Source: Erinaceus europaeus (lineage: Eukaryota > Chordata > Mammalia > Eulipotyphla > Erinaceidae). From it: a DNA stretch of 64,000 bases. The DNA lies in assembly GCF_950295315.1 (NCBI RefSeq), contig NC_080164.1, positions 108,768,447 to 108,832,446 of the forward strand. Reading direction: 5' to 3'. Numbering within the stretch: position 1 is the first letter of the stretch; the number at the start of each line of letters is the position of its first letter. A model generated the notes under the pieces. It saw only the letters and a program-made list of their open reading frames with translations. It was not told where the DNA came from and did not search any database. The position numbers and the translations under genes are program-made. Positions 20,536-31,172 of the stretch are shown piece after piece.

Positions 20536-20725
20536 TATTATTTTTAAAATGTTACTATATTTATTTATTGGATAGAGACAGTCAGAAATCAAGAGGGAGA
20601 GGAGAGATAGAGAGACAGAGAGACACCTATAGCACTGCTTCACCACTTGCAAAACTTTCCTCCTGTAGGTGGGCCTTGTGCATTGTAACCTGTTCACTCA
20701 ACCAGGTTCACAACCACCCAGCCCT
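20536..20725 (-). mobile_element. SINE-A with internal deletion
   Basis: The body is normal but GTAGGTGGG jumps straight to CCTTGTGCATTGTAACC, so the B-box region is deleted. The head AACCAGGTTCACAACCACC is present. Confidence 0.82.
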
Positions 20726-20739
20726 TATTTTAAATACAA

Positions 20740-21122
20740 GATTTACTTGTTTATTTGAGAGAGAGAGAGAGAGAGAAGGAGAGGTCAGATCACAGGAACC
20801 AGGCAGCGGTGCACCTGGTTAAGCATATACATTATAGTACGCAAGCCCCTGGTCCCCATCTGTGGGGGAAAAGTTTCATGTGTAGTGAAGCAGGGTTGCA
20901 AGTTTCTCTCTGTCTTTTCCTCTCAATCCTTTCTCCCCTCTCAAGTTCTCTCTGTCTCTGTCCAATAATAAATAAAGTAAAATAAAATAAAAAATTTCAA
21001 AAAGATGGAAGAGATATCAAATCACCACTCAGCTCTGGCATATGGTGGTGCTGGGTATTGAACCTGGGGATTCTGGGGTCCCAGGCATGCAGGTCCTGTG
21101 CTCTAATGATAAGATTTCTCCC
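20740..21122 (-). mobile_element. SINE-B, split by a SINE-A
   Basis: A GA-rich antisense tail at 20755-20795 and a body with head at 21003-21122 (ACTCAGCTCTGGCATATGG, TATTGAACCTGGGGATTC) flank a plus-strand SINE-A. GAGGTCAGATCAC before and GATATCAAATCAC after look like the decayed duplication. Confidence 0.75.
20796..21002 (+). mobile_element. SINE-A nested in SINE-B
   Basis: GGCAGCGGTGCACCTGGTTAAGC head. The B box is deleted (ACGCAAGCCCCTGGTCCCC). The body is AGTGAAGCAGGGTTGCAAG and the tail AATAATAAATAAAG. Confidence 0.85.
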
Positions 21123-21446
21123 ACAGACCTCTGGAGTTGTATCTTAATTAACAGAGATGATGCTTTCTAGTGACTGACTGCTGAAGGATTGAAATACAGA
21201 TACAGAGAAACAAAGTTGAAGAATGAACAAGTACTAGTGATCCCTTTCATAATGTACTCTACCCACAGAGCATCGTAAGAGACCAACAGGCCAGTATCTT
21301 GAATTGGGTATTCATCTTAGTTATCATTGATCATTTCTGTCTTCTGATTTCTTTGACCACTCTTTATTAATTTAGAAGGGCAAAATCACAGTACTTACTT
21401 CACTTGGACAGAAGAAAACGATCCATGATGACTGAACACTACAATT
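21123..21446. other. No gene or repeat recognised
   Basis: Unique-looking, with no coding or repeat signature. Confidence 0.45.
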
Positions 21447-21464
21447 CTGGCTTCTCTATGTACT

Positions 21465-21768
21465 GTTGTTTTATTTTATTTTATTTTATTTTATTTTATT
21501 TATTTTCCCTTTTGTTGCCCTTGTTGTCTTTATTGTTGTTGTAGTTGCTTTTATTGTTATTGATGTCATCATTGTTAGATAGGACAGAGAGAAATGGAGA
21601 GAGGAGGGGAAGACAGAGAGGAGGAGAGAAAGATAGACACCTGCAGACCTGCTTCACCACTTGTGACGGGACTCCCCTGCTGTGGGGATCTGGGGGGGAG
21701 GGTTGAGCCAGGATCCTTGCGCTTTGTGCCACATGTGCTTAACCTGCTGCACTAACTCACTAACTCCC
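21465..21768 (-). mobile_element. SINE-A with target duplication and pentanucleotide tail
   Basis: Flanked by CTGGCTTCTCTATGTACT (21447-21464) and CTGACTTCTCCATGTATT (21769-21786), 15 of 18 matching. The tail has expanded to (TTTTA)n at 21473-21502. Confidence 0.9.
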
Positions 21769-21786
21769 CTGACTTCTCCATGTATT

Positions 21787-22526
21787 GCGATGGGTAAATA
21801 TAACACCAAGTGTCTTGCAAATTTTCTTTTCTTTCTCTGGTATTAAAACTTTAGTCCTGCTCTTTTCCTTCTTAGTGCACAGCTCTCACCCATTTTATTG
21901 CTTTTGCTATTACTACAACTCATCCTTTTCTTCTTATGTCTGAGGCCTTTATTTCTTTGTTTTCTAGTCCTAGTTCTTATCTGAAACATCTTGTAGGTTA
22001 CTGGAACTAAGCATCTCTTAGAGAATGATTTACAACCATTTTCCACTTCACATATTTATGTGAAAAGTAATTTGGTTCTGTAGTTTGGAGGTATTCCTTG
22101 ATATTTGTTTCCCAGGATCTTATTTTATTGGCTCATTCTTGGTGTTCACATATGACATAATTAGCATGGCCCTTGACTAATGGGAAAAAAATAAATCTCT
22201 CAGTTGGATTAATAGAGCTACTTAGTATTAATAAGAAAATCCCCACAGTAGTTACATTTCTTAGTGTGGAATTTGAGGTAGAGAAAAATAACATATGCTC
22301 CTACACTTAACCATGTTCATAGCAGTGTGGTAGAAAGTATTTGCTTTCTCCTGAAAAATACCTATAATGCTGTCTCTAATTTTCCTGCTGTTACTGTGAT
22401 ACTGTTACTGTGTTACTGTTACTGAGGCTTATAGAAAGGTTACCCTTAGGGTATATCTATGTTTTCAGATCATAATTCTTCAAGCAGTTTTCACTGGAGT
22501 CAAACACATCTATGTTTCTATTATTT
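21787..22526. other. No gene or repeat recognised
   Basis: Unique-looking. A short direct-repeat patch of GTTACTGT/ATACTGTT units lies at 22391-22425. Confidence 0.5.
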
Positions 22527-22537
22527 TCTGGGATTCT

Positions 22538-22816
22538 TTTTAATTACTTATTTATTCCCTTTTGTTGTCCTTGTTGTTTTATAGTTGTAGTTATTATTGC
22601 TGTTATTGATGTCATTGTTGTTGGATAGGACAGAGAAAAATGGAGAAAGGAGGGGAAGACAGAGAGGGGGAGAGAAAGATAGACACCTGTAGACCTGCTT
22701 CACCACTTGTGAAGCAACTCCCCTGCAAATGGGGACCCAGGGTTTAAACCAGGATCCTTACACCAGTCTTTGTGCTTTGTACACATGCGCTTAACCCACT
22801 GTGCTACCGCCCAGTT
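22538..22816 (-). mobile_element. SINE-A with target duplication
   Basis: TCTGGGATTCT at 22527-22537 and a close copy (TTGGGGATTCT) at about 22817-22827 flank a full copy with the TTATTCCCTTTTGTTGTCC tail module. Confidence 0.88.
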
Positions 22817-22827
22817 TTGGGGATTCT

Positions 22828-23042
22828 AACCAGTGTTTGATTGGATTAAGCAGGCATCAAACAAATGTTTTGTCTACTTTAGTTTCTGGTGGCAAATTTG
22901 ATCTTGGTTTTCAGAGTTTCTCTTTGCTCTGGAAGCTAATAGAGACCAGCAAATTGCTTCAGTATTGTGAAATCTCAGCTTTGTGCTTTTAGAGTTTCTT
23001 GTTGATCTAAAGCCAACCCTAGACACCTTAGCACGTCGACAT
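22828..23042. other. No gene or repeat recognised
   Basis: Unique-looking pre-insertion sequence flanking the L1 at 23064. Confidence 0.45.
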
Positions 23043-23063
23043 AAAAGAAACAGTTAAGCTCAA

Positions 23064-24374
23064 TTTAGTCAGATCCTGCTTTAGTAAAAACCCTGTGGTG
23101 AGGGGTAGGCATGAGGCTTCCTAGGCCGGTGGGGGGTGGGGGTGGGTGGGTGGAATGGGGCAGTCTTTTGGTGGTGGGAATGGTGTTTATGTACACTCCT
23201 AGTAAAGTGTAGTCATATAAATCACTAGTTAATTAATATGGGAGGGGGAAATTAATTGTATGTCTTGAAGTTTTTAAAACACAGACTGAGTCTTCTCAAT
23301 ATATAGGCTGTGTATTTGATATGCAGACTCTCTCAAAAGCCTAGACCAAGTAGATCAGAGGCAACCAGTGGCACAGCTATTTAGAAGATACTGGGTACTA
23401 TACAGCAAACCCTAACAAAAGGACTTTTCAGAGTTAACCCAATTACCAAATAATGTGATGATAACATTAACTATCCATTGTCTTTTTGACCCCTAAGACA
23501 GCAGGAACCTCACATCTCCACTAAAGAGCCTATATTTCCCCCAGTCCTGGAACCTTAGGAAAGGGCCCACTTTCCCACATGCCTCTCCCAATCCATATCA
23601 AATAATATTGCATCTGCCAATCGCAACCTAATCAACACAAAGATTGCCACCTCAACATGCTTCAGCTCAGACTGTGTCCAGAGACTTCGTGTGGAATGAC
23701 AACCCTTCAGCTTCATTACTCGGGTGAGATCTATCCTTTCATAGCATTCTCTAATTCTAATCCAGGTGGATCACTTTCTAACAAAGTCCTAAAACCTAGA
23801 TATACACCAGGTTCTGTGAGAAAGAGCATATGTTCACACGTATCCATAAACAAGTGCAAAATATATACCTGAAAGCAGAAGTACACTAGAGTTTGCAGTG
23901 AGTACCCCCCCCCCCCCCCCCCGCAACACTTCCTCTCCACTATTCCAACCTTTGGGTCCATAATTGCTCAACAATTTGTTTGGCTTTGTATGTTAACTCT
24001 CTTTTCAGCCACCAGGTTCCAGATGCCATCAGGATGCCAGCCAGGCTTCCCTAGACTGAAGACCCCACCAATGTGTCCTGGAGCTCCGCTTCCCCAGAGA
24101 TCCACCTACTAGGGAAAGAGAGAGGCAGACTGGGAGTATGGGCCGACCAGTTAACGTCCATGTTCAGCAGGGAAGCAATTACAGAAGCCAGACCTTCCAC
24201 CTTCTGCAACCCACAATGACCCTGGGTCCATGCTCCCAGAGGGATAGAGAATGGGAAAGCTATCGGGAGGGGGTGGTATATGGAGATTGTGTGGTAGGAA
24301 TTGTGTGGAGTTGTACCCCTTCTACCCTATGGTTTTGTTAATTATCCTTTCTTAAATTAAAAATAAATTTTAAA
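23064..24374 (+). mobile_element. Young-type L1 3'UTR insertion with 5' mini-inversion
   Basis: Flanked by a perfect 21-bp duplication at 23043-23063 and 24375-24395 (core GAAACAGTTAAGCTC). The first 20 bases (23064-23083) are the reverse complement of L1 sequence equivalent to 7399-7419. From 23084 the element runs in sense, equivalent to 7439 onward. It has no coding part. Sequence and length match the young copy at 7376-8745, including absence of the old internal block. A C18 run lies at 23905-23922. Confidence 0.93.
23131..23160 (+). other. G-quadruplex-type tract in L1 3'UTR
   Basis: G runs of 6, 5, 3, 3 and 4 at the position equivalent to 7486-7515. This copy is more regular (GGTGGGTGGG) than the other. 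Confidence 0.75.
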
Positions 24375-24395
24375 AAAAGAAACAGTTAAGCTCAA

Positions 24396-24679
24396 GGACA
24401 GATGGATTAATTTGTTGAAACCTACAGCATAATGTAGCATCTCTTAGCTCAACTGAAAATCACCAATAAACTGTCTAATCTATAACTACTTTTTTGGATG
24501 AATAGTATCTATGCACTTTACTTACATCACACTAAGTAATGAGATTTGTACAGAATCATGAACATTAATAAATGAGTTCACAAGGGCATAAGAATGAGAA
24601 AATACAAGGAGCTATGGGTTTTTTGAGTGATGAATTCTCAGAACTATGGACCTGACTGCGCTCTGCTTAGGTGGTAGAT
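24396..24679. other. No gene or repeat recognised
   Basis: Unique-looking sequence 3' of the L1 insertion. Confidence 0.45.
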
Positions 24680-24883
24680 ACATTTTATACATTTATTTTT
24701 GGATACAGAGAAACTGAGAAGGGGAGGGGACGGAAATAAAGAGGGAGAGAGACAGAGAGAACCTGCAGCTCTGCTTCACCACTTGTAAAGCTTCCTTCCT
24801 GCAGGTGGGTCCAAGGGGCTTGAAGCCACGTCTTTGTGCACTGTAGTATATGTGCTTAACCAGGTGTGCCACCACTTGGCCCC
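24680..24883 (-). mobile_element. SINE-A
   Basis: ACAGAGAAACTGAGAAGGGG, CACTTGTAAAGCTTCC, GGGGCTTGAAGCCACG and TTAACCAGGTGTGCCACCAC. Confidence 0.88.
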
Positions 24884-24895
24884 TGCAGATATGTT

Positions 24896-25033
24896 CTTTT
24901 TTTTTTTTTTTTTTAACCAGAGCTCTGCTCAGCTCTGGCTTATGGTGGTACAGGGGAGTGAACCAGTCTCAGGCATGGCAGTCTCAGGCATGGGAATTGC
25001 ATTGCATAACCATTATGCTATCTGCTCCAGCCC
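24896..25033 (-). mobile_element. SINE-B with small internal duplication
   Basis: Poly-T (antisense tail), CTGCTCAGCTCTGGCTTATGG, and AACCATTATGCTATCTGCTCC. GTCTCAGGCATGG occurs twice at 24968-24995, replacing the usual B-box-flanking region. Confidence 0.88.
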
Positions 25034-25429
25034 ACATAAACGTTTAAAATGGTCCTTTATGTCTATTTCCCAGCCCCCACCCTCCACCCCCGATTTCAAT
25101 ACCACTTAACTGGGGAAATTCTAATCTACAGTTTTTGTTACAAGGGTATATTTTCACATTTCATTGGAATAGCATCAGCAATACATTTCACCCTCCACCA
25201 AAAGGCCATCTTATTCTACCATAGAAACTTTAGTCTCCAGTTTCCTCTTACAGATCATCCCTCCTCTGTCTGAGGACTCACCTGGCATTGTCCTTTGCAT
25301 TGTTTTCTATCTACCACTTACTAAGAAATCATGCACTTTACTATTGTTTCAGCTGACTTTTCATTCACTGCCATGGATGCGCTGTGAAACTGAACATTTT
25401 TGGTCTCCCATTCCACTTCTATATTCAAA
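25034..25429. other. No gene or repeat recognised
   Basis: Unique-looking sequence with a C-rich patch at 25072-25090. Confidence 0.45.
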
Positions 25430-25490
25430 GTTCCTAGAATAATACTGAGCTTAAAGTAATGCCCAAATGAATATTTGTTGAATGAATACA
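25430..25490 (+). mobile_element. L2 or MIR 3' end relic
   Basis: CCTAGAATAATACTGAGC followed by AATGAATATTTGTTGAATGA matches the conserved 3' end shared by L2-type elements. Very short, so the family is uncertain. Confidence 0.5.
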
Positions 25491-25581
25491 TATAACCAGG
25501 ACTATTATAATTAAACACAGAAGTCACCTGGTAATGATGTTTATATTTTGATTTGTACTTTTGATTTATATCAATATATAA

Positions 25582-25792
25582 AGGGGCCAGATGGTGGCAC
25601 ACCTGGTTAAGCACAGACATTACAGTAAACGATGACCCAGGTTCAAGCCCCTGGTCCTCATCTGCAGGGGAAAAGCTTCATGATTAGTGAATCAGGGCTG
25701 CAGGTTTCTCTCTATCTTTCCTTCTTCCCCCCCCCACCCCGGGTCAATTTCTCTTGATCTCTATCTAATAATAAATAAATAATATTAAAAAA
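25582..25792 (+). mobile_element. SINE-A
   Basis: GGTGGCACACCTGGTTAAGC head, GGTTCAAGCCCCTGG B box, tail AATAATAAATAAATAAT. A C-rich run lies in the pyrimidine body at 25727-25740. Confidence 0.92.
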
Positions 25793-25859
25793 GAAATAGA
25801 CACTTCAAAAAAAGCCAATATTTAAATTATATAGAATAAGTCCAATAATATGTATCTAT

Positions 25860-25894
<35 letters not shown>

Positions 25895-26214
25895 AGGCAC
25901 ACATTTAATGTTCTCTTAATAGCTATACTATTATATTACATTATATCCTACAAAATGTAAGTATACAAGATATATTGTAATAGTACAAGATACAGTATAT
26001 TTTATATTTATGTATATGTCTTTATATCGTATAACAATAAAATCTTATCTAGTGTATATCATATACATTCAGTTTGGGTCATGGCTTGACTTCTATTTTT
26101 AAAACATCTTTATGACTTAGACAACAATAATATATTTGTTAAGCATCTATTAGGTAAAAATCACTGCAATCATTTGCCTCACTTATTTGATATATGCAAA
26201 GACACTGAAACAAA
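25793..26214. other. AT-rich stretch with TA/TG repeat
   Basis: (TA)n/(TG)n at 25860-25894, then several TATATT-rich words. No gene or transposon recognised. Confidence 0.55.
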
Positions 26215-26285
26215 ACTAGTTCAGTAACTTATTTTTGATCACAAAGCTGAAACTTGGATTCAGGGCTGCCTGTAGCCAAGCCTTG
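26215..26285 (-). mobile_element. MIR relic
   Basis: TTCAGTAACTTATTTTTGAT, CACAAAGCTGAAACTTGG and ATTCAGGGCTGCCTG follow the complement of the MIR core and B-box order. Confidence 0.5.
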
Positions 26286-26485
26286 CTTGCTTTTCTTTTC
26301 TTTTTCTTAAAATTATTTTGTACTGGGTGTTAGTGATTTCTAGTCTAGTCCTTAACACACAGGTACAGCCTCTTATCTCCCCTTGACTGGTGTGTAGGAC
26401 GTGCACCAGAACCCTAGTATCCCTCCATCCTATCCCTCCTTTCTGCTCTTCAATATACCTCACTAGCCTCCTTAGTTTAGCATTT

Positions 26486-26687
26486 TTCTTTTAAATATTT
26501 ATTTATTTTGAATAGAGACAAATTGAGAGGGAAGGGTAAGATTAAGAGGGAATGAGACAGAGACACCCGCAGCCCTGCTTCACCACTTGTGAAGCTTTCC
26601 CCCTACAGATGGGGACCTGGGGCTTGAATCTGGATCCTTGTGTACTGTCATATGTGCACTTAACCAGGTGCGCCATGGCCTGGTCTC
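26486..26687 (-). mobile_element. SINE-A with 12-bp target duplication
   Basis: Flanked by AGTTTAGCATTT at 26474-26485 and 26688-26699, perfect. Full head TTAACCAGGTGCGCCATGG. Confidence 0.94.
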
Positions 26688-26699
26688 AGTTTAGCATTT

Positions 26700-27060
26700 C
26701 AAATATAATGAATATAATGAACTATCTGTAGTTTGTGGCCTACCTTTTGTAGCTGACTTACCAACCACACTAAAACCTGACGAGTAAATCTATCAATTGC
26801 TTTAAAGACAAAGGAAAGGAAGCATTTAATTACTCATGCTCTAAATCAGACATGCGCCTAATCTGTCATTTGTCCAATCATTAGATTTCATTTTGGAGAT
26901 TTTAAAATAAGCAATTAGATCAACCATGAAAACAGATACTTAGGAACATATTTAAGGTGACATCCATTTGTGCTGCCTATTTGAAACAAACAAAATAACT
27001 TGACATTAAAAGCTATTGCACAAATCTCTTATTTGAAAATCCAGTGTTTATTAAAAGCTA
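26700..27060. other. No gene or repeat recognised
   Basis: AT-rich unique-looking sequence. Confidence 0.45.
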
Positions 27061-27074
27061 AATAGGTTGAATCC

Positions 27075-27150
27075 ATGTCTCTCTCTACCTCTCCTCCTCC
27101 TCCTCCTCCTCCTCCTTCTTCTCCTTTTCCTCTCTCTCTCTCTCTCATTC
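27075..27150. repeat. (CTC/CCT)n pyrimidine tract
   Basis: CTCCTC units, then (CT)n, then (ATTC)3. It is joined to the antisense end of a SINE-A-long and probably grew from its tail. Confidence 0.9.
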
Positions 27151-27157
27151 ATTCATT

Positions 27158-27404
27158 GCCACCAGGGTTATCGCTTAGGCTCATTGCCAAAACTTATGAA
27201 TCCAATGCTCCTGGTGGCCATTTTTTTCTATATATATTTTTCCTTTTTATTTTATTTGACAGGTCAGAGACAAATTGAGAGAGGAGGGGGGAGAGAGAAG
27301 GAGAGAGAAAAAGAGGCAGATCTCTAGAGAGACCTGCCTCACCACCCGTGATGTGTCCCCTCTGCAGGAGGGGGATCCAGGAGCTCAGACCTGGCTCCAT
27401 GTTT
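27158..27404 (-). mobile_element. SINE-A-long, head missing
   Basis: GCCACCAGGGTTATCGCTTAGG and GCTCCTGGTGGCCATTTTTTTC (long module) precede the SINE-A body. The copy stops after GCTCAGACCTGGCTCC, so the A-box half is gone. Confidence 0.85.
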
Positions 27405-27892
27405 TTATAAGTACTGATAAACATATTATATATTAATTATACTTTAGAAATTTATGTAACGTTACAATTTTTAGGTTAAACTTATATACACATGTGTTCA
27501 TATATCTGTGTGAATTATATTGGAATGATCACCAACTGTAGCTTTCCCATGGAAAGAAATTATTGAAAGGTGTTAAAGATGTGCACTTAGAATTGAACTT
27601 TGAGGAGCCAAAGCTCATTTAAACTTGTGATGAGACTCTGTCTTTCTGGATCAATTGTTTACTGCTCTCCTCAAGAACTTACTCATGACAGTTCATTTGG
27701 AAAGCAATATGCTACTTTCTATCCAAAAGCTTCACGTCTGGTCATTAACACCAAGAAGATAACAGGAAAACCACTCAGTGGTGTTATCTTCCCTTTTAAA
27801 TGTTTTGCATGACAGAAAGGATATGTGTATGGCCCTTAACCTATACAGAAGAATATGTATTGACATAAGAAGAAATGTAAGAAGTATATATA
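27405..27892. other. No gene or repeat recognised
   Basis: AT-rich unique-looking sequence. Confidence 0.45.
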
Positions 27893-27976
27893 GGAAGGAT
27901 CAGCAAAATAGCTCATTTGGGTAGTACGCTGCTTTGCCACGTGTGCACTCTAACAGGTGCACCACTGCCCAGCCCT
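27893..27976. mobile_element. SINE-C / SINE-A junction fragment
   Basis: A plus-strand SINE-C head (AAATAGCTCATTTGGGTAG, GCTTTGCCACGTGTGC) runs without a break into the complement of a SINE-A head (AACAGGTGCACCACTGCCCAGCCC). It may be a chimera or a deletion across two opposed SINEs. Confidence 0.55.
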
Positions 27977-28195
27977 GAGGCTTTAATTTTAAGACTAGGA
28001 TTGTAAAATTTTACCACAGATTCTGTGTTTTTCCTAAAAGCATAAAATATAAAGTTTGGTATAATGTCTTTCCATAGCTAATTGCTATGTAGACTTAAAA
28101 AATGCAAACAAAATTTAATTGCAAATATTATATACATATATATATATTTTTTTTTCTGTAGTAAGAAAAAAGCAAGCTATAAATTGCACAGGATA

Positions 28196-28605
28196 AACAA
28201 TTTGTCCTGCTTTATCTCTTACCACCTTTTAGCCACTGTGTTGCAGACATTACTAGGATTCCATCCTGATTTCCCTGGGCAGAGGACCTTACCATTGTAT
28301 TCTGAAGTCTCCCCTCCCCAGAACCCTGCCCCACAAGCAAAAGATAGAAACAGGCTGGCGGTATGGACCCACCTGCCAAGGTCCATGTTCAGCAGAGAGG
28401 CAATTACAGAAGCCAGACCTTCTACCTTCTGCACCCCATAATGATCCTGGGTCCATGCTCCCAGAAAGACAAAGAGTAGGAAAGCTTTTAAGGGAGGGGA
28501 TGGGATATGGAACTCTGGTAGTGGCAATTGTGTAGAACTAACTGTGCCTCTCTTATTCTATGGTCTTGTCAATATTTTTTATTTGGTCAATAAATTAAAA
28601 AATAA
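28196..28605 (+). mobile_element. L1 3'UTR fragment
   Basis: TTGTCCTGCTTTATCTCTTA, ATTACAGAAGCCAGACCTTC, GGTCCATGCTCCCAGA and an A-rich end after GGTCAATAAATTAAAAAA. The GTGTAGAACTAACTGTGCC segment departs from the usual GTGGAATTGTACCC. Confidence 0.88.
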
Positions 28606-28629
28606 GTAATACCAAAACAAACAAACAAA

Positions 28630-28990
28630 AGGGATAGAGAAGCTTCCATTGGAGGAGATGAAGACAAGGAACTCTGGAGGTGGGAACTGTGTGAACTTGT
28701 ACCCGTTATCTTAAAAACTTTTTTTAAATTTTAAATTTTTTAAAAAATATATTTATTATTGATTAGAGAAGTTGAGAGGAGAGAGGGAAATAGGGAAAGA
28801 GACAGAGAGAAAGCTTAAGCCCTGCTTCACCACCCTTGAAGCTTTCCCCCTGATGATGGAGACCGGGGGCTTGAGCCTGGATCTTTGTGCACCAAAAAGT
28901 GTGCGCTTACCAGGTGCACCACCACCTGGCACCAAATCTTGTTAATCATTATTAATTCACACATAAAAATTTAAAAAATAAAATAAATTG
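28630..28990 (+). mobile_element. L1 3'UTR end, split by a SINE-A
   Basis: GGGATAGAGAAGCTTCCATT...GTGTGAACTTGTACCCG (28630-28710) continues after the SINE as AATCTTGTTAATCATTATTAATTCACAC (28934-28990). Confidence 0.82.
28711..28933 (-). mobile_element. SINE-A nested in L1 3'UTR
   Basis: ATTAGAGAAGTTGAGAGGAG, CCTTGAAGCTTTCCCC, GGGCTTGAGCCTGGATC and CTTACCAGGTGCACCACCACC. Confidence 0.88.
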
Positions 28991-29091
28991 CATAAGCATG
29001 ATATTTAATATATACAAACATTCATTCACATTCCAGAATGAAGTCGATTCAGATATCATCAGTTATCCTTTTGAAAGATGATTTGTTTATT

Positions 29092-29151
29092 TATATTTAT
29101 TTACTTATTTTGGAGAGAGAGACAGAGATAGAGAGATAGAGAGATTGATAA

Positions 29152-29208
<57 letters not shown>

Positions 29209-29310
29209 AAGAGCATCACTTTGCACGTGCAGTGATGCAGTGCCTGGGACGGGATTCAGGAAGTCACACTCGAGCACCAACACTCTACCCACTGTGCCAT
29301 CTCCCCAGCC
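29092..29310 (-). mobile_element. SINE-B-like copy with TA/GA microsatellite
   Basis: A GA-rich antisense tail holds (TA)n at 29153-29175 and (GA)n at 29176-29203. The head reads ACTCTACCCACTGTGCCATCTCCCCAGCC, a variant head distinct from typical SINE-B, so it may be a separate tRNA-derived family. Confidence 0.65.
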
Positions 29311-29599
29311 ACCATCTTTGTGTCATAGTATCTGGGTAGCTGTTGTGATATAACTTTCCTCTGTTGTTTTTGCAGTGGCAAAAGTAAGGCTTGGCTTGTT
29401 TACAGATGTTCAGATAAAGGGAGAAAGACAGGTACATCTACTCATTTAGGACTCTGAGCAGACTCTGTTTGAGAAGAGGAGGAAAACATAACATTACTGT
29501 GCTCACTTTTTGGGCAATGATTTCAATGCATGAAATAGAGGTACAGTTCCCTAGAGCTTGAGTGTCAGATACAACTCCATTTACTATTAGTTGCCAGCA
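29311..29599. other. No gene or repeat recognised
   Basis: Unique-looking sequence. Confidence 0.4.
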
Positions 29600-29762
29600 T
29601 CATTATTTTTTAATGATATATATCTCTTACAAGAGTTTCACAAAAAAGGGAAAAGAGATAAAGCCAGAGAACTATTCTTGAAAATATAGTGCTGGGGACA
29701 GAACCAGGCACCTCAGGCATGGAAATCTGCTGCTCCACCAGCTGAGCTGTTTCTCTAACTGT
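29600..29762 (-). mobile_element. SINE-B/C-like, diverged
   Basis: GTGCTGGGGACAGAACCAGGC, CTCAGGCATGGAAATC and CCACCAGCTGAGCTGTTTCTC fit a minus-strand tRNA-derived SINE with a non-standard head. Confidence 0.55.
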
Positions 29763-30253
29763 AGTATTATTAGGAAACACTGAGCAGGCTACACGATGAA
29801 CAAGAAAAGCCTGATCACTAATCTCATGGAACTCACTGGCTGTTATCACTATTAATTGGCAGGTAAATGGTATTTTCCCACGGTGAGATTTAAGTTGGGG
29901 AAATCTCTAAGGAGTTAGAAGAAGGGGATCCCATTCTAGGAGAAGATGACAGAGGAAATTGTGAAGCAGATAGAAAGTGCCTGGGTGATAGAATGGACCC
30001 AAGATGATTAAGGAAAGAGGCCTCCAGGGCAAAGGGCAAGTTAACAAAAGGCAGGAAGTGAAAATGTCAAAGGATTTGAAGCCTAGGCCAGGAAAGGAAT
30101 ATCCATCCAGGTGTTTGATTTCCATTTCTTCCCCCTCACCACCACCCCCATGATAAGAGTTGTGAGTGAGAATTCAGCCTGAGCCCTGGTGCTCTGGTGA
30201 CAGGAGGGAAGTTTGGTCTTTGTTCTGCTTATTCAGTTACAAAGTGTCTTTGT
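29763..30253. other. No gene or repeat recognised
   Basis: About 490 bp, unique-looking, mixed base composition. Confidence 0.45.
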
Positions 30254-30475
30254 GGGGTCAGGTCATGGCACACCTGGTTAAGCACTCACATTACAGGACC
30301 CTGTAATGTGGACTCACATAAGGACCCTGGTTCAAGCCCACACTCCCTACTTGCAGGGGGAAAGCTTCATGAGTGGTGAACCAGGGCTGCAAGTGTCTCT
30401 CTCTATCTCCCCCTCCCTTCTCAATTTCTCTCTCTTTCCAATAATAAAATAAATAAAAATATTTAAAAACACACA
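30254..30475 (+). mobile_element. SINE-A with internal inverted repeat
   Basis: Normal head GGCACACCTGGTTAAGC, B box GGTTCAAGCCCAC, tail AATAATAAAATAAATAAA. Between A and B boxes lies a perfect 11-bp inverted repeat (CACATTACAGG at 30287-30297, CCTGTAATGTG at 30300-30310) and a partial direct duplication. Confidence 0.9.
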
Positions 30476-30965
30476 ACAAACAAACAAACAAAAAACCAAG
30501 CAGTCCACAATGACCTGAAAGATAACCCAGACACCAAACATTCTAAGCCTGGAGGGTCACCCTTTAAAAATGAGCATCACACACCTCCCCTGGTCATCAA
30601 TTTTATACTAGTTTCTGTAGAGTGGGATACAGTTTTCAATGTGTTGATATGACACACACTTATCTTGCTTTTACAAGGCAGGATAGCCCTATATCCTATA
30701 ATCACCCAAAGTATACAGGCACTGCAAAGAAGCTATCCTTACAAAAAAAAATAAGTGGTTATCCCAACTTCAAAATAAGAAAGCCCAGATCCACATATTT
30801 TAGCATTTTCTCAAAAGAAAACAAACAAAACTATGATTTATGGGAGATAAAACAACGGAGAAATAATCACTGAATTTAGAAGAAAAGGAAGTTATCTTGT
30901 AAACAACTAAACTAAAGGAAATCAAGATTTTTTTCTCTTCAAATAGTCCCTACATTTTGTTTGTT
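30476..30965. other. No gene or repeat recognised
   Basis: A-rich unique-looking sequence. Confidence 0.45.
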
Positions 30966-31172
30966 TTTTTTAAAAGTTATTCATTTATTGGATAGAAACA
31001 GCCAGAAATCAAGAGGGAAGGGAGAGATAGAGAGGGAAACAGAGAAACACCTGCAACATTGTGTCACTACTTGTAAAGCTTTCTTTCTGCAGGTGGGGAC
31101 AGGGGGGACTCAAACCTGAGTTGTTGCACATTATGACCTGTGCGCTTAAGTAGGTGCACCACCCCCTGGAAC
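30966..31172 (-). mobile_element. SINE-A
   Basis: TTCATTTATTGGATAGAAAC, GGAAGGGAGAGATAGAG, TCAAACCTGAGTTG (decayed B box), and AAGTAGGTGCACCACC. Confidence 0.85.
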
